From: Hyphomicrobiaceae bacterium
GTDB taxonomy: Bacteria > Pseudomonadota > Alphaproteobacteria > Rhizobiales > Hyphomicrobiaceae
Assembly (NCBI GenBank): GCA_020442165.1
Contig: JAGRKV010000020.1
Location: forward strand, 56,385 to 120,384
Reading direction: 5' to 3'
Length of the DNA stretch: 64,000 nt
The notes below the pieces were generated by a model, which saw nothing but the letters and a program-made list of their open reading frames with translations, was not told the DNA's origin and made no database searches. The position numbers were made by a program, and so were the translations under genes. Position 1 is the first letter of the stretch, and the number at the start of each line of letters is the position of its first letter. This document shows positions 1-10,018 of this stretch, in pieces.

Positions 1-371
1 CGGTGGAGCATCGCCCTGATGGAAGCAGCGGCGTTGAGTGCGCTCTTTCGGTACTGCGCCATGAGCGCCCGGCATTCGATCTCATCTTGATGGACATCAA
101 CATGCCCGGACTTGATGGCATGGCAGCTGCCAAGATGATCCGCAAGGCTTATGCCGCCGATGGCGAATTGGCAGCGCATGAAACCTGTCCGCCAATTGTC
201 TCGCTGACTGCCAACGCCTTCCCCGAGGATCGCAAACGCTTTCTCTCCGAAGGTCTTGATGATTATCTGGCGAAACCTTTCGACCTTGATGATCTCAAGG
301 CACTGCTCCATGTCTGGATTCCACGACGCGACGCGGTGTCGGTTGCCATGACTTCATCGGCACGCGGTTGA
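1..371 (+). CDS. Response regulator receiver domain, C-terminal fragment (probable hybrid histidine kinase)
   Basis: This is the 3' end of a gene that enters from upstream of the window; the frame is open to the left edge. The visible 122 residues form most of a CheY-like receiver domain. The phosphoacceptor aspartate lies in LILMDINMPGLDG (about residue 31), the switch threonine in SLTANAF and the invariant lysine in YLAKPF. The domain accepts a phosphoryl group from a histidine kinase. It ends soon after the last helix with no DNA-binding output domain, which fits a C-terminal receiver on a hybrid sensor kinase; a single-domain regulator is the alternative. In S. meliloti a hybrid kinase lies next to olsB as I recall, which supports the first reading. 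Confidence 0.85.
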   Translation, partial: VEHRPDGSSGVECALSVLRHERPAFDLILMDINMPGLDGMAAAKMIRKAYAADGELAAHETCPPIVSLTANAFPEDRKRFLSEGLDDYLAKPFDLDDLKALLHVWIPRRDAVSVAMTSSARG

Positions 372-602
372 TCGTCTTCCAATCTTGCGAATAACTGCCC
401 AAGAATATTAGCCGTTTGTGCGTTGGCATTACTCCGCGCGAGGCCCGGTGTCTGCGCGCATGCCGGCGCTGATGCATGCGTCTCAGATCCGTCACGGAAC
501 GATGCTAACGATTTTGTCAGCGAATCGAACGCGCCGGATGCATTAAGGTGCGGCAGGTGCGCTCTTCGACACCAGGGCGAGGCAAGGCGGGGTATTCCGA
601 CA

Positions 603-1583
603 ATGCTTATTGATCGTTTCCGCGTGCGCGATGACGAGTTGGGAGCCGTGGGCTACCTCAAGCAGCGCGGAGAGACGCTCAGCCGGCCTTGGCGTGCCGG
701 GCTGGAGCGCACACTGCGCGCGCGCGGCCTCGCCAGACCGCAAGGCGCCGGCGTTGTCTACGGGCGTCTCGGCAATCTGGAAGTGGGGCTGGCAAGGAGC
801 TTGAAGGATATCCGCCGCGCGCAGAGGCTACGCTACGATGTCTTCTATGGCGAGATGTCGGCAAAGCCCGGACTGCTCGCTGAAATGCGCCGCCGAGACG
901 AAGACCCCTACGATGCGATTTGCGATCACCTGTTGGTCGTTGATCGCGGATCAGCTCCAGGCAGCGAACAGGTGGTGCTGATGCAGAAGCCGCGTGTCGT
1001 CGGCACCTACAGGCTGCTGCGGTCCGATGTCGCCCGCAGGCATTTCGGCTTCTACACCCAGGGCGAATACGACATCGCCCCGCTTATCGAACGGCGCGGG
1101 CGGCACCAGCGGTTCTTGGAACTCGGGCGCTCATGTGTGTCGAAGCCTTACCGCAACAAGCGCTCGCTGGAGCTGCTGTGGCACGGCCTGTGGACCTACG
1201 TTCGCGAGCACAAGGTCGACGTCATGATAGGCTGTGCCAGCTTCGAGGGAACCGATCCCGCTGAGCACGCCCTGGCGCTCTCCTTCCTCCACCACTATGC
1301 CCGCGCGCCGGAGGACTGGCGTTGCCGCGCGCATTCGCATCTTTTTCGTCCGATGGACATGCTGGAGAAGGACGCCATAGACCCCAAGGCGGCGGTGAAG
1401 GCACTCCCGCCGCTGATAAAGGGATACCTCCGGCTCGGTGCCTTCTTCGGCGACGGCGCGGTGATCGATCGTCAGTTCGGCACCACCGACGTCCTGGTGG
1501 TTCTGCCGGTCGAGAAGATCGATCCGCGCTACTTCGGCCACTTCGGCGCACCCGACGAGGTCAAGAGCCGCGTGGCGGTTTAA
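603..1583 (+). CDS. olsB: L-ornithine N-alpha-acyltransferase OlsB (ornithine lipid synthesis)
   Basis: OlsB transfers a 3-hydroxyacyl chain from acyl carrier protein to the alpha-amino group of ornithine, giving lyso-ornithine lipid at the inner membrane. The 326-residue product shows the autoinducer-synthase-like GNAT fold of the family: an AQRLRYDVFYGEM block, a FLELGRSCV block, and a C-terminal LIKGYLRLGAFFGDGAVID segment typical of OlsB-type 'hemolysin-like' acyltransferases. I chose the ATG at 603, which follows a GGCGGGG stretch; the frame extends to a TTG at 423, but the added 60 residues look non-coding. It converges on maeB with only 12 bases between stop codons. The partner acyltransferase olsA lies about 18 kb downstream on the same strand. 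Confidence 0.85.
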   Translation: MLIDRFRVRDDELGAVGYLKQRGETLSRPWRAGLERTLRARGLARPQGAGVVYGRLGNLEVGLARSLKDIRRAQRLRYDVFYGEMSAKPGLLAEMRRRDEDPYDAICDHLLVVDRGSAPGSEQVVLMQKPRVVGTYRLLRSDVARRHFGFYTQGEYDIAPLIERRGRHQRFLELGRSCVSKPYRNKRSLELLWHGLWTYVREHKVDVMIGCASFEGTDPAEHALALSFLHHYARAPEDWRCRAHSHLFRPMDMLEKDAIDPKAAVKALPPLIKGYLRLGAFFGDGAVIDRQFGTTDVLVVLPVEKIDPRYFGHFGAPDEVKSRVAV

Positions 1584-1595
1584 CGAGCCACAGCC

Positions 1596-3866
1596 CTACT
1601 TGTTGACGTCGTAGGCCGCCAGCGCCGCGACGTTGACAATGTCGGTGTCGCGGGCGCCGAGCGAACAGATCTGGATCGACTTGTCGAGGCCGACGAGTAG
1701 CGGTCCGATGATCGTGGCGCCGCCCAACTCGCGCAGCATCTTGGTCGAGATCGAGGCCGCGTGAAACGCCGGCATGATGAGCACGTTGGCCGTGTCCGAC
1801 AATCGGCAGAACGGATAGAGCTTCATCAAGTTGCGGTTGAGTGCGACGTCTGCTGCCATGTCGCCGTCGTACTCGAAGTCCACGCCTTTCTCGTCGAGAA
1901 TCGAAATTGCTTCCCGCACCTCGTCGGAGCGTTCGCCGCGCGGTTGCCCGAACGTGGAATAGGTGAGGAAGGCGACGCGCGGCTCCAGGCCGAAGTTGCG
2001 CGCGGCCCGTGCTGCCTCCTCCGCGATGTAGACGAGCTGCTCGGTGGTTGGGATGTTGTGGATCGAGGTGTCTGCAATCATAACCGCGCGCCCGCGCACA
2101 ATCGCCAGCGTGACGCCGATGACGTGACGGCTGGGAGCCGGGTCGATAACTCGCAACACGTCGCGATAGACGCTGGTGAAGTTGCGCGTCACGCCCGACA
2201 CCATCGAGTCGGCATAGCCGTGGGCCACCATCAGCGCGCTGTAGATGTTGCGTTCGTTCTTGACGAGCCGCTCACAGTCGCGCCTCAGATACCCGCGCCG
2301 CTGAAGCCGCCTGTAGAGATAGTCGGTAAACTCCTCGTGGTGTTCCGACCGCCGCGTATCATAGAGTTCTATCGCGGGATGCATGGCGATGCCGAGTTCC
2401 TTGAAGGAATCGCGCACCCGTTGTTCGGAACCCACCAGAAGCGGCTGGCCGAACCCTTGCGTCAGGAAGGCTTGGGCTGCGCGGATCACGGCTGGGTCCT
2501 CGCCCTCGGCGAAGATAACCCGCTTGGGGTCCGCCTTCACCTCCTCGAAGATTGATTGCAGCCAGCCGACCAGTGGATCGAGCCGGCCCTGCAGCCGTGC
2601 CACGTAGGCTTCCATATCGATGATCGGCTTGCGGGCGACGCCTGAATCCATGGCCGCCCGCGCCACTGCCGGTGCGATGTGCCAGATGATGCGGGAATCG
2701 AACGCAGCCGGAATGATATAGTCCCGCCCAAAAGTCGGCCGCAGCCCGTGGAATGCGGATGCGACCTGATCGGAAACCGCAGCTCGTGCGAGTTCCGCCA
2801 AAGCACGCGCCGCCGCCACCTTCATCGCCTCGTTGATGGTCGACGCCTGCACGTCGAGCGCGCCGCGGAAGATGAAGGGGAAGCACAAGACGTTGTTGAC
2901 CTGGTTGGGATAGTCGGACCGCCCGGTGGCGATGATGGCGTCGTCGCGAACCGACATCACGTCTTCCGGGGTGATCTCCGGTTCCGGGTTCGCCATGGCG
3001 AAAATGAGCGGGCTGGGCGCCATGCTCTCCACCATTTCGGTGCTGACGATGCCTCCCGCCGACAAGCCGAGAAAGACGTCCGCGTCCTTGATGATCTCAG
3101 CCAGCGTCCGCGCTTTGGTGTCCTGCGCGAAGGGCTCCTTCCACTGGTCCATCAGCTCCGTGCGGCCCTTGTAGACGACACCGGCGATGTCGGAGATGAA
3201 GATATTCTCGCGCTTCATGCCAAGACTGACGAGCAGGTTGAGGCAGGCGAGAGCCGCAGCACCCGCGCCAGAGCATGCGAGTTTGACGTCCTCGATGTTC
3301 TTGCCCGCGACCTCAAGCCCGTTGAGAATGGCAGCGCCGACCACGATCGCCGTCCCGTGCTGGTCGTCATGGAAGACCGGGATGTCGAGCAGCTCCTTCA
3401 GCTGCTTTTCGATGATGAAGCAGTCCGGTGCTTTGATGTCTTCCAGGTTGATGCCGCCGAATGACGGTCCGAGATAGCGCACCGCATTGACGAACGCTTC
3501 GATGTCCTGCGTGTCGACCAGTAGGTCGATGGCGTCGATGTCGGCGAAGCGTTTGAACAGCGCCCCCTTGCCTTCCATGACAGGCTTGGCCGCAAGCGCG
3601 CCGAGATTGCCAAGTCCGAGGATCGCCGTGCCATTGGAGACGACAGCGACGAGATTGCCCTTGTTGGTGTAGTCGTAGGCAGTCGACGGGTCCTCGGCGA
3701 TCGCCCGCACCGGCACGGCCACACCCGGCGAATAGGCAAGTGACAAGTCGCGCTGCGTCGTCAGCGGCTTCGTCGGCGTGATTTCGAGCTTGCCCGGCTT
3801 CCCGTGGGCGTGGAACTGCAAGGCTTCCTGCTCGGTGAAGCGGGCATCTGCAAACCGTGTGGCCAT
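1596..3866 (-). CDS. maeB: NADP-dependent malic enzyme with phosphotransacetylase-like tail
   Basis: This enzyme decarboxylates malate to pyruvate with reduction of NADP+, linking the TCA cycle to gluconeogenesis and NADPH supply. Residues 1 to about 420 hold the malic domain (LAYSPGVAVPVRAIAEDP) and an NAD(P)-binding Rossmann fold (CSGAGAAALACLNLL). Residues from about 430 to the end match the phosphotransacetylase domain found in rhizobial Tme/Dme enzymes, where it is thought to be regulatory rather than catalytic. At 756 residues it has the normal length. The frame is open to 4079, but MATRFADARFTEQEAL at 3866 is the expected N-terminus and has a weak AGAGAG upstream. The NADP-type (Tme) rather than the NAD-type (Dme) is inferred from its position beside olsB and mutS. 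Confidence 0.93.
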   Translation of the reverse strand: MATRFADARFTEQEALQFHAHGKPGKLEITPTKPLTTQRDLSLAYSPGVAVPVRAIAEDPSTAYDYTNKGNLVAVVSNGTAILGLGNLGALAAKPVMEGKGALFKRFADIDAIDLLVDTQDIEAFVNAVRYLGPSFGGINLEDIKAPDCFIIEKQLKELLDIPVFHDDQHGTAIVVGAAILNGLEVAGKNIEDVKLACSGAGAAALACLNLLVSLGMKRENIFISDIAGVVYKGRTELMDQWKEPFAQDTKARTLAEIIKDADVFLGLSAGGIVSTEMVESMAPSPLIFAMANPEPEITPEDVMSVRDDAIIATGRSDYPNQVNNVLCFPFIFRGALDVQASTINEAMKVAAARALAELARAAVSDQVASAFHGLRPTFGRDYIIPAAFDSRIIWHIAPAVARAAMDSGVARKPIIDMEAYVARLQGRLDPLVGWLQSIFEEVKADPKRVIFAEGEDPAVIRAAQAFLTQGFGQPLLVGSEQRVRDSFKELGIAMHPAIELYDTRRSEHHEEFTDYLYRRLQRRGYLRRDCERLVKNERNIYSALMVAHGYADSMVSGVTRNFTSVYRDVLRVIDPAPSRHVIGVTLAIVRGRAVMIADTSIHNIPTTEQLVYIAEEAARAARNFGLEPRVAFLTYSTFGQPRGERSDEVREAISILDEKGVDFEYDGDMAADVALNRNLMKLYPFCRLSDTANVLIMPAFHAASISTKMLRELGGATIIGPLLVGLDKSIQICSLGARDTDIVNVAALAAYDVNK

Positions 3867-4137
3867 GTGGCGCCGTTTCGCTCTCTGGATGGGACGGGGC
3901 ACGTCAATTCGGCCGGTCCAAGTGATGTTTTGGATCAGGGGTTTGCCGCCCCCGTTCGCGCGGCGGGCAAGATAGGTGCTGGCGAGGTGGTATACAACAG
4001 CGATCAAGGTCGATGGTGTGCTGGGGCCGTTACACCGCAAGTTCGGCGTATCGGGCGGTTTCCCGGGGGCTGCCAACACGCTATGGCTGTCGGCATGGCG
4101 AGGTTAATGTCCGGGCGACACCGTGGCAGGGGCAGGG

Positions 4138-6981
4138 ATGAGACGGCAGCGCAAAGAGACGGCGGATGAGGCGACACGATCGGTTCCGGCCACCGACCCG
4201 GAGCCGGGCGCCGTTCCGCAGACCGTGGACGCCGAGACGCTGCGCCAGCGGGCGCTCGCTGAGGCAACACCCTCCATGGCCCAATATCTGGAGATCAAGG
4301 CCGCCAATCCCGACAGCCTCCTCTGGTATCGGATGGGCGATTTCTACGAACTGTTCTTCGAGGATGCCGTCGTTGCTTCGGCCGCGCTCGGAATCGTGCT
4401 GACCAAGCGCGGCAAGCATCTGGGCGAAGACATCCAGATGTGCGGTGTGCCCATCCATCGCGCCGATGAGTATCTGCAACGTCTGATCCGCCACGGCTAC
4501 CGCGTCGCCGTATGCGAGCAGCTGGAAGACCCGGCGGAAGCACGAAAGCGCGGCGCGAAGGCTGTGGTCAAGCGCGACGTCGTTCGCCTCGTCACCCCCG
4601 GCACGCTGACCGAGGAAACGCTGCTCGATGACAAGGCGCGCAATTATCTGACCGCAATCTTTCGCGCTCCCGGTGACGCGGAAGGGAAATTGATCGGTTC
4701 GTCCGCCATCGTGGCGGTGGCCTCGCTCGATATTTCAACCGGCGAATGCGAGATTGGCGAAGCAACGGGCGCGGATCTTCCTGGCGAACTGGTGCGATTG
4801 TCTCCCAGCGAAGTGATTTGCTCAGAGGCATTGCTGGCCGAGCCCGAATTCAGCCAGTGGCTGGAAATCGCCGGGGCAGCGGCCACGCCCATGCCGTCCG
4901 CGCATTTCGATAGCATGTCGGGTGAGCGCGGCTTGAAGTCGCGGCTCGGTGTCTCGGAGCTGGGCGGCTTTGGCACCTTCAGCCGCGCCGAACTGGCGGC
5001 AATCGGCGCACTGCTGAAATATGTCGACCTCACCCAGATCGGCAAGCAGCCGGTGCTGCGCCCGCCGCGCCGCACGGGCGCTGATGCAGCACTGGTCATC
5101 GATGCAGCGAGCCGCGCTTCTCTGGAATTGGTGCGCTCGTCATCGGGCGAGAAGCGCGGCAGTCTTCTGGCCTCGATTGATCGCACCGTCACCGGCCCGG
5201 GCGCCCGTGAGCTATCCGCTCGCATGAGTGCCCCGCTGCGCGATGCCGCACGTATCCACGCACGTCTCGACGCCGTTGCCTACTTCGTCGAAGCCGATGC
5301 GCTACGCGACGATGTGCGTGCGGCGCTCAAAGGTGCGCCGGATATTGCGCGCGCCGTATCGCGCCTGGCATTCGGTAGAGGCGGCCCGCGTGACATCGGC
5401 GCGATCAGGGATGCGCTGTTGGCGGCGGAACAGGCTGCAACCTTGCTCCTCGCGCGGGCGGGGCCGATGGGGTTGCCCTCTGAACTGAAGCTGGTTGTGG
5501 ATCGACTGGGCGCGGCCGCAGGGCCGCTGTCCGCCCGTCTCGCCGCCGCCCTCGTAGATGAGCCGCCACATCTGCGGCGCGATGGCGGCTTCGTGCGTGC
5601 CGGTTATTCCAAGGACCTCGATGGCGCCATCGAGCTGCGCGACAAGGGCCGACAGGTCATGGCCGCGCTGGAGGCGCGCTATGCCGAGGAAACCGGCGTC
5701 AAATCGCTCAAGGTCAGGCACAACAACATTCTGGGCTTCTTCATCGAGGTGACGCAGCTCAACGCCAAACCGCTGTTGTCGGAGCCGCTGACCGCCACGT
5801 TCCGCCACCGCCAGACCATGGCAAACGCCGTCCGCTTCACGACAGATGAGTTGATCGAAACGGAGGGCCGCATCGCATCCGCCGCCGAGCGCGCGCTCTC
5901 CATCGAGCAGGAAATCTTTGCCACGTTAAGCGCCGAGATCGCGGCGGCTGAAAAAACGCTGGGCGAAATAGCCGCCGCCCTTGCCGAACTCGACGTCGTT
6001 GCCGCCCTCGCAACGATCGCGCACGAGGAAAACTACGTTCGCCCCGAGGTGGACGACACTGCCGCCTTCGAAATCCATGGCGGCCGTCATCCGGTCGTCG
6101 AACAGTCACTGGCAGCGGCGCGCGGCGGACCCTTCATCGAGAACGATTGCGTGCTTGGCCGCGCGCCGGCGACAGCGCCCACCGGCTTCGACGAAGGCGA
6201 GGCAGCGCGCATTTGGCTCGTCACCGGTCCCAACATGGCGGGCAAATCGACTTTCCTGCGGCAGAATGCACTGATGGCGGTTCTCGCGCAGATGGGCTCC
6301 TTCGTGCCCGCCCGTTCCGCCCACATCGGCATCGTCGATCGCCTCTTCTCGCGCGTCGGCGCTTCCGACGACATCGCCCGCGGACGCTCCACCTTCATGG
6401 TGGAAATGGTGGAAACGGCGGGCATCCTCAATCAGGCGACGAACCGTTCTCTGGTCATTCTCGATGAGATCGGCCGCGGCACCGCGACATTCGACGGCTT
6501 GTCGATAGCCTGGGCGACAGTGGAGTTCCTGCACGAGGTATCAGGTTGCCGCGCCCTGTTTGCCACCCATTACCACGAGATGACGGCGCTGGAAGGCCGC
6601 CTGCCCGGGATCGCCAACGTCACCGTCGACGTCAAGGAATGGCGCGACGATATTGTCTTCCTGCACAAGGTGAAGCCCGGCGCGGCGGATCGTTCTTATG
6701 GCATCCAGGTGGCAAAGCTCGCTGGTCTGCCGCAACGTGTCGTCGAGCGCGCAGGCGCTGTATTGAAGCAGCTGGAAAAATCTGAGAGCCGTCGCGGCGG
6801 TGCGCAAGCGCTCGACGAACTGCCGCTGTTTGCCGCGGCGCGGCCCAAGAATCCCTTGGCGGATGCGCGCGAACCGTCTCGCGTTGAACAGGCGCTGGAA
6901 AGCCTGAGTGTTGATGATCTGACGCCGCGGGCAGCCCTGGAGGAGCTTTACCGGCTGAAAACCATGCTCCGTCAGCCATGA
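4138..6981 (+). CDS. mutS: DNA mismatch repair protein MutS
   Basis: MutS recognises base mismatches and small loops and recruits MutL in an ATP-dependent manner. The N-terminal mismatch-binding domain carries the Phe-X-Glu motif in GDFYELFFEDA. The C-terminal ABC-type ATPase has Walker A TGPNMAGKST at about residue 696, a signature region, and Walker B LVILDEIGRGTATFDG at about 772. The product is 947 residues from the ATG at 4138, which follows a purine-rich GGGGCAGGG; a GTG at 4123 would add five residues. About 40 residues precede the conserved core, a modest N-terminal extension. It is divergent from maeB across about 270 bases in which I see no other gene. Confidence 0.97.
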   Translation: MRRQRKETADEATRSVPATDPEPGAVPQTVDAETLRQRALAEATPSMAQYLEIKAANPDSLLWYRMGDFYELFFEDAVVASAALGIVLTKRGKHLGEDIQMCGVPIHRADEYLQRLIRHGYRVAVCEQLEDPAEARKRGAKAVVKRDVVRLVTPGTLTEETLLDDKARNYLTAIFRAPGDAEGKLIGSSAIVAVASLDISTGECEIGEATGADLPGELVRLSPSEVICSEALLAEPEFSQWLEIAGAAATPMPSAHFDSMSGERGLKSRLGVSELGGFGTFSRAELAAIGALLKYVDLTQIGKQPVLRPPRRTGADAALVIDAASRASLELVRSSSGEKRGSLLASIDRTVTGPGARELSARMSAPLRDAARIHARLDAVAYFVEADALRDDVRAALKGAPDIARAVSRLAFGRGGPRDIGAIRDALLAAEQAATLLLARAGPMGLPSELKLVVDRLGAAAGPLSARLAAALVDEPPHLRRDGGFVRAGYSKDLDGAIELRDKGRQVMAALEARYAEETGVKSLKVRHNNILGFFIEVTQLNAKPLLSEPLTATFRHRQTMANAVRFTTDELIETEGRIASAAERALSIEQEIFATLSAEIAAAEKTLGEIAAALAELDVVAALATIAHEENYVRPEVDDTAAFEIHGGRHPVVEQSLAAARGGPFIENDCVLGRAPATAPTGFDEGEAARIWLVTGPNMAGKSTFLRQNALMAVLAQMGSFVPARSAHIGIVDRLFSRVGASDDIARGRSTFMVEMVETAGILNQATNRSLVILDEIGRGTATFDGLSIAWATVEFLHEVSGCRALFATHYHEMTALEGRLPGIANVTVDVKEWRDDIVFLHKVKPGAADRSYGIQVAKLAGLPQRVVERAGAVLKQLEKSESRRGGAQALDELPLFAAARPKNPLADAREPSRVEQALESLSVDDLTPRAALEELYRLKTMLRQP

Positions 6982-7132
6982 TCGCCAGGTTCGCGGCCAG
7001 TTCGCAGACCGGCCGGACTGCACCAATTTCGGGCAATGCCATAATCATTTCGCGAACCGGGCAGTCATGAACTATATGGCTTCGACTGCATCGCGCCTGA
7101 CGACACGCTGAAGAGACGGTAATCTGCCAGAT

Positions 7133-9901
7133 ATGGACAAACTTCTCGAAACCGCCGCGCCTTATTTCGACACCGAGAGTCTGCGCAGTGAACTGACGGC
7201 GCTTCATCAGGCAGCCGCCAACCCCCAGGATGCCCGTCAGGTTATTGTCGACCGTCTGAAGCGGCTCGTGGCCGATGCGCGCACCTCGGCCGAGGCTGGA
7301 TTGGGGAAGGACGGAAGCGGTCGCCGCTGCGCCTCCGGGTTGTCGCAGTTCCAGGACGAACTGATCCGGCTGATCTTTGATTATACGGTAGCGCACGTCT
7401 ACCGGGCAACGAACCCGTCGGATGCCGAGCGCATGGCCATTGTGGCGACCGGTGGCTACGGACGCGGCCTGCTGGCACCTGGCTCAGATATCGATCTGTT
7501 GTTCCTGCTTCCCTACAAGCAGACGCCATGGGGCGAAAGCGTTGCGGAGTACATGCTCTATGTCCTCTGGGACCTGGGCTTCAAGGTCGGCCATGCCACC
7601 CGCAATGTCGACCAGTGCATCAAGCTTTCGCTGGCGGATCTGACGATCCGAACTGCGATACTGGATAGCCGTCTCATACTCGGCGACGCGCAGCTATTCG
7701 CCGAACTGGAGCAGCGCTTCCGTTCAGATGTTGTGCGAGGCACGGCGCGCAACTTCATCGACGCCAAGATGCAGGAGCGTGACGACCGCCACAAGCGTTC
7801 GGGCGAGTCGCGCTACCGTGTCGAGCCCAACGTCAAGGACGGCAAGGGTGGCCTGCGCGATCTGCACACGCTGCACTGGATGTCGATGTACCTGTTTGGT
7901 GAGGGCGTGGGCCGGGCGACAGTGGAGGCGGGCGTCTTCACGCCTGAGGAGGTGCGCACCTTCGAGAAGTGCGAGGATTTCCTGTGGACCGTGCGGTGCT
8001 ATCTGCACTTCCTCACCGGACGCCCCGAAGAGCGCTTGACGTTCGATGTCCAGGAAGCGATGGCCACCCGTTTGGGCTACAAGCGGCATGGCGGCTTGCG
8101 CGCCGTCGAGCGGTTCATGAAGCACTATTTTCTTGTCGCAAAGGATGTCGGCGATCTCACGACAATTCTGTGCAACACACTCGAGATGCAGCAGCTCAAG
8201 ACATCGCCCGGCCTCAACCGTCTGCTCAATCCGCTCTCATGGCGCACCCGCCGCGAGGTCCGTCAACGCACTGATTTCCGTATCGACAACGATCGCATCA
8301 ACGTGCGCGACAAGGAGGTGTTTTCGCGCGATCCCGTCAACATCATCCGCTTTTTCGCGCAGGCCGAGCACACAGATACCTACCTGCACCCCGATGCACT
8401 CCGCCAGATTCGCCACGCGCTGCCGAGCATCAATCACTCCCTGCAGGCCAATCCCGAAGCGAACCGCATCTTCCTCGAGTTGCTGACCGGTCGCGTCAAT
8501 CCGGAAGCGACGTTGCGGCGCATGAGCGAAGCAGGCGTGCTGGCGCGGTTCATCCCGCCATTCCGCCGCGTCATCGGCATGATGCAGTTCAATATGTACC
8601 ATCACTACACGGTCGACGAGCATTTGATCCGCACCGTGGGCCGTCTGACCGACATTGAGCGTGGCGGCTCTACATCCGAATTGCCGTTGTCGACCGAGAT
8701 CATCGAGACGATCAAGAATCGCCGCGCATTGTTCGTCGCTGCCTTCCTGCATGACATCGGCAAGGGACGCGACGAGGATCATTCGATCGTGGGCGGCCGT
8801 ATAGCGAGGGAGCTTTGCCCGCGTCTTGGGCTCACGGCAGCTGAAACCGATACGGTGGTTTGGCTGGTCGAGCAGCATCTGACGATGAGCAACATCGCTC
8901 AGTCGCGGGATATTTCAGATCCCAAGACCATCCGCGATTTCGCCAAGATCGTGCAGAGCATCGAACGGCTGAAGCTGCTGGTCTTGTTGACGGTGGCGGA
9001 TATCCGCGCGGTTGGCCCTGGAACCTGGAATGGCTGGAAGGGGCAGCTGCTGCGCACGCTCTATTTTGAAACCGAAGCCGTGCTCACGGGTGGACACAGC
9101 AAGGTCGGCCAGTCGCAGCAGATTGCGGAGGCGCAACAGGCATTGCGATTGGCCGTGCCCGATCTTGATCCAGAATTTATCGAGCAGCATATCGCCAATT
9201 TCTACAGCGACTATTGGCTGCGTTTCGATACCCGGCAGCATGTCGAACATGCCTATCTGGTGGCGAGGGCGCGCAAGGACAACGTAAAGCTCGCAACCAA
9301 CTTTACGAGCGATCAGTTCACCGCGATCACGGAACTGACCGTCTACGCGCCGAACCATCCGCGCCTGCTATCCTTGTTCGCTGGTGCCTGTGCTGCTTCG
9401 AGCGCGAACATCCTGGGCGCCCAGATCACGACGACGCGCGATGGTTTCGCACTCGACACATTCCTGCTGCAGCGTGAGTTCGACAACGACGAGGATGAAG
9501 TGCGCCGGGGCCGCCGTATCGGCCAAAACATAGAGAAGCTGCTGCGCGGCGAAGCGCGTCTCCAATCGTTGCTCTCGAAACGCCGCCCGCTGGAGCGGCG
9601 CGTCGAGGCATTCTCGGTCGCGCCCGAGGTCATCGTCGACAACACGCTTTCGGACAGCTTCACAGTTATCGAAGTCGCCGGTCGCGACCGGCCGGGCCTG
9701 CTCTATGAGCTGACGAGCACGCTGTCCGATCTCAATCTTGATATCTCCTCCGCCCACATCACCACGTTCGGCGAGAAGGCAGTCGACGTTTTCTATGTCA
9801 CCGATTTGACTTCCAAGAAGATCATCAGCGACGCCCGCAAGCAGAATATCGAGTCGAGGCTGATTGATATTCTCTCGGAAAAGCCATCGGATTCGGAATA
9901 G
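7133..9901 (+). CDS. glnD: Bifunctional PII uridylyltransferase/uridylyl-removing enzyme GlnD
   Basis: GlnD senses glutamine and adds or removes UMP on PII proteins, so it sits at the top of nitrogen control. The nucleotidyltransferase domain has GGYGRGLLAPGSDIDLLF (aspartates near residue 118). The HD phosphohydrolase domain has AAFLHDIGKGRDEDHS near residue 540, which removes UMP. Two ACT domains follow, the last starting around residue 842 with VIEVAGRDRPGLLYEL. At 922 residues it has the family length. It follows mutS by about 150 bases and is followed by a strong inverted repeat shared with the convergent gene downstream. Confidence 0.97.
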   Translation: MDKLLETAAPYFDTESLRSELTALHQAAANPQDARQVIVDRLKRLVADARTSAEAGLGKDGSGRRCASGLSQFQDELIRLIFDYTVAHVYRATNPSDAERMAIVATGGYGRGLLAPGSDIDLLFLLPYKQTPWGESVAEYMLYVLWDLGFKVGHATRNVDQCIKLSLADLTIRTAILDSRLILGDAQLFAELEQRFRSDVVRGTARNFIDAKMQERDDRHKRSGESRYRVEPNVKDGKGGLRDLHTLHWMSMYLFGEGVGRATVEAGVFTPEEVRTFEKCEDFLWTVRCYLHFLTGRPEERLTFDVQEAMATRLGYKRHGGLRAVERFMKHYFLVAKDVGDLTTILCNTLEMQQLKTSPGLNRLLNPLSWRTRREVRQRTDFRIDNDRINVRDKEVFSRDPVNIIRFFAQAEHTDTYLHPDALRQIRHALPSINHSLQANPEANRIFLELLTGRVNPEATLRRMSEAGVLARFIPPFRRVIGMMQFNMYHHYTVDEHLIRTVGRLTDIERGGSTSELPLSTEIIETIKNRRALFVAAFLHDIGKGRDEDHSIVGGRIARELCPRLGLTAAETDTVVWLVEQHLTMSNIAQSRDISDPKTIRDFAKIVQSIERLKLLVLLTVADIRAVGPGTWNGWKGQLLRTLYFETEAVLTGGHSKVGQSQQIAEAQQALRLAVPDLDPEFIEQHIANFYSDYWLRFDTRQHVEHAYLVARARKDNVKLATNFTSDQFTAITELTVYAPNHPRLLSLFAGACAASSANILGAQITTTRDGFALDTFLLQREFDNDEDEVRRGRRIGQNIEKLLRGEARLQSLLSKRRPLERRVEAFSVAPEVIVDNTLSDSFTVIEVAGRDRPGLLYELTSTLSDLNLDISSAHITTFGEKAVDVFYVTDLTSKKIISDARKQNIESRLIDILSEKPSDSE

Positions 9902-9942
9902 TCGGGCCAGACACCATTCCCGCTTTGCCTGGGAGTGGACGG

Positions 9943-9973
9943 GAAAGGGCCGATACTTCCGTCCGGCCCTTTC
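9943..9973. terminator. Inverted repeat between convergent genes, probable bidirectional terminator
   Basis: GAAAGGGCCG and CGGCCCTTTC form a perfect 10-bp stem around an 11-base loop. It lies 41 bases after the glnD stop and 45 bases before the end of the convergent acyltransferase gene. The A and T runs at the stem edges give each strand a short U-tract, which suits termination in both directions. Confidence 0.7.
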
Positions 9974-10018
9974 GTTGCCGATGATCTGGCTGCATGCGAT
10001 TGTTGCATGCCGAGTGGT

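Noticed and set aside
9990..10012. GCATGC...GCATGC repeat before the acyltransferase end
   Set aside because: The arms are self-palindromic and short; the stronger hairpin at 9943-9973 explains termination.
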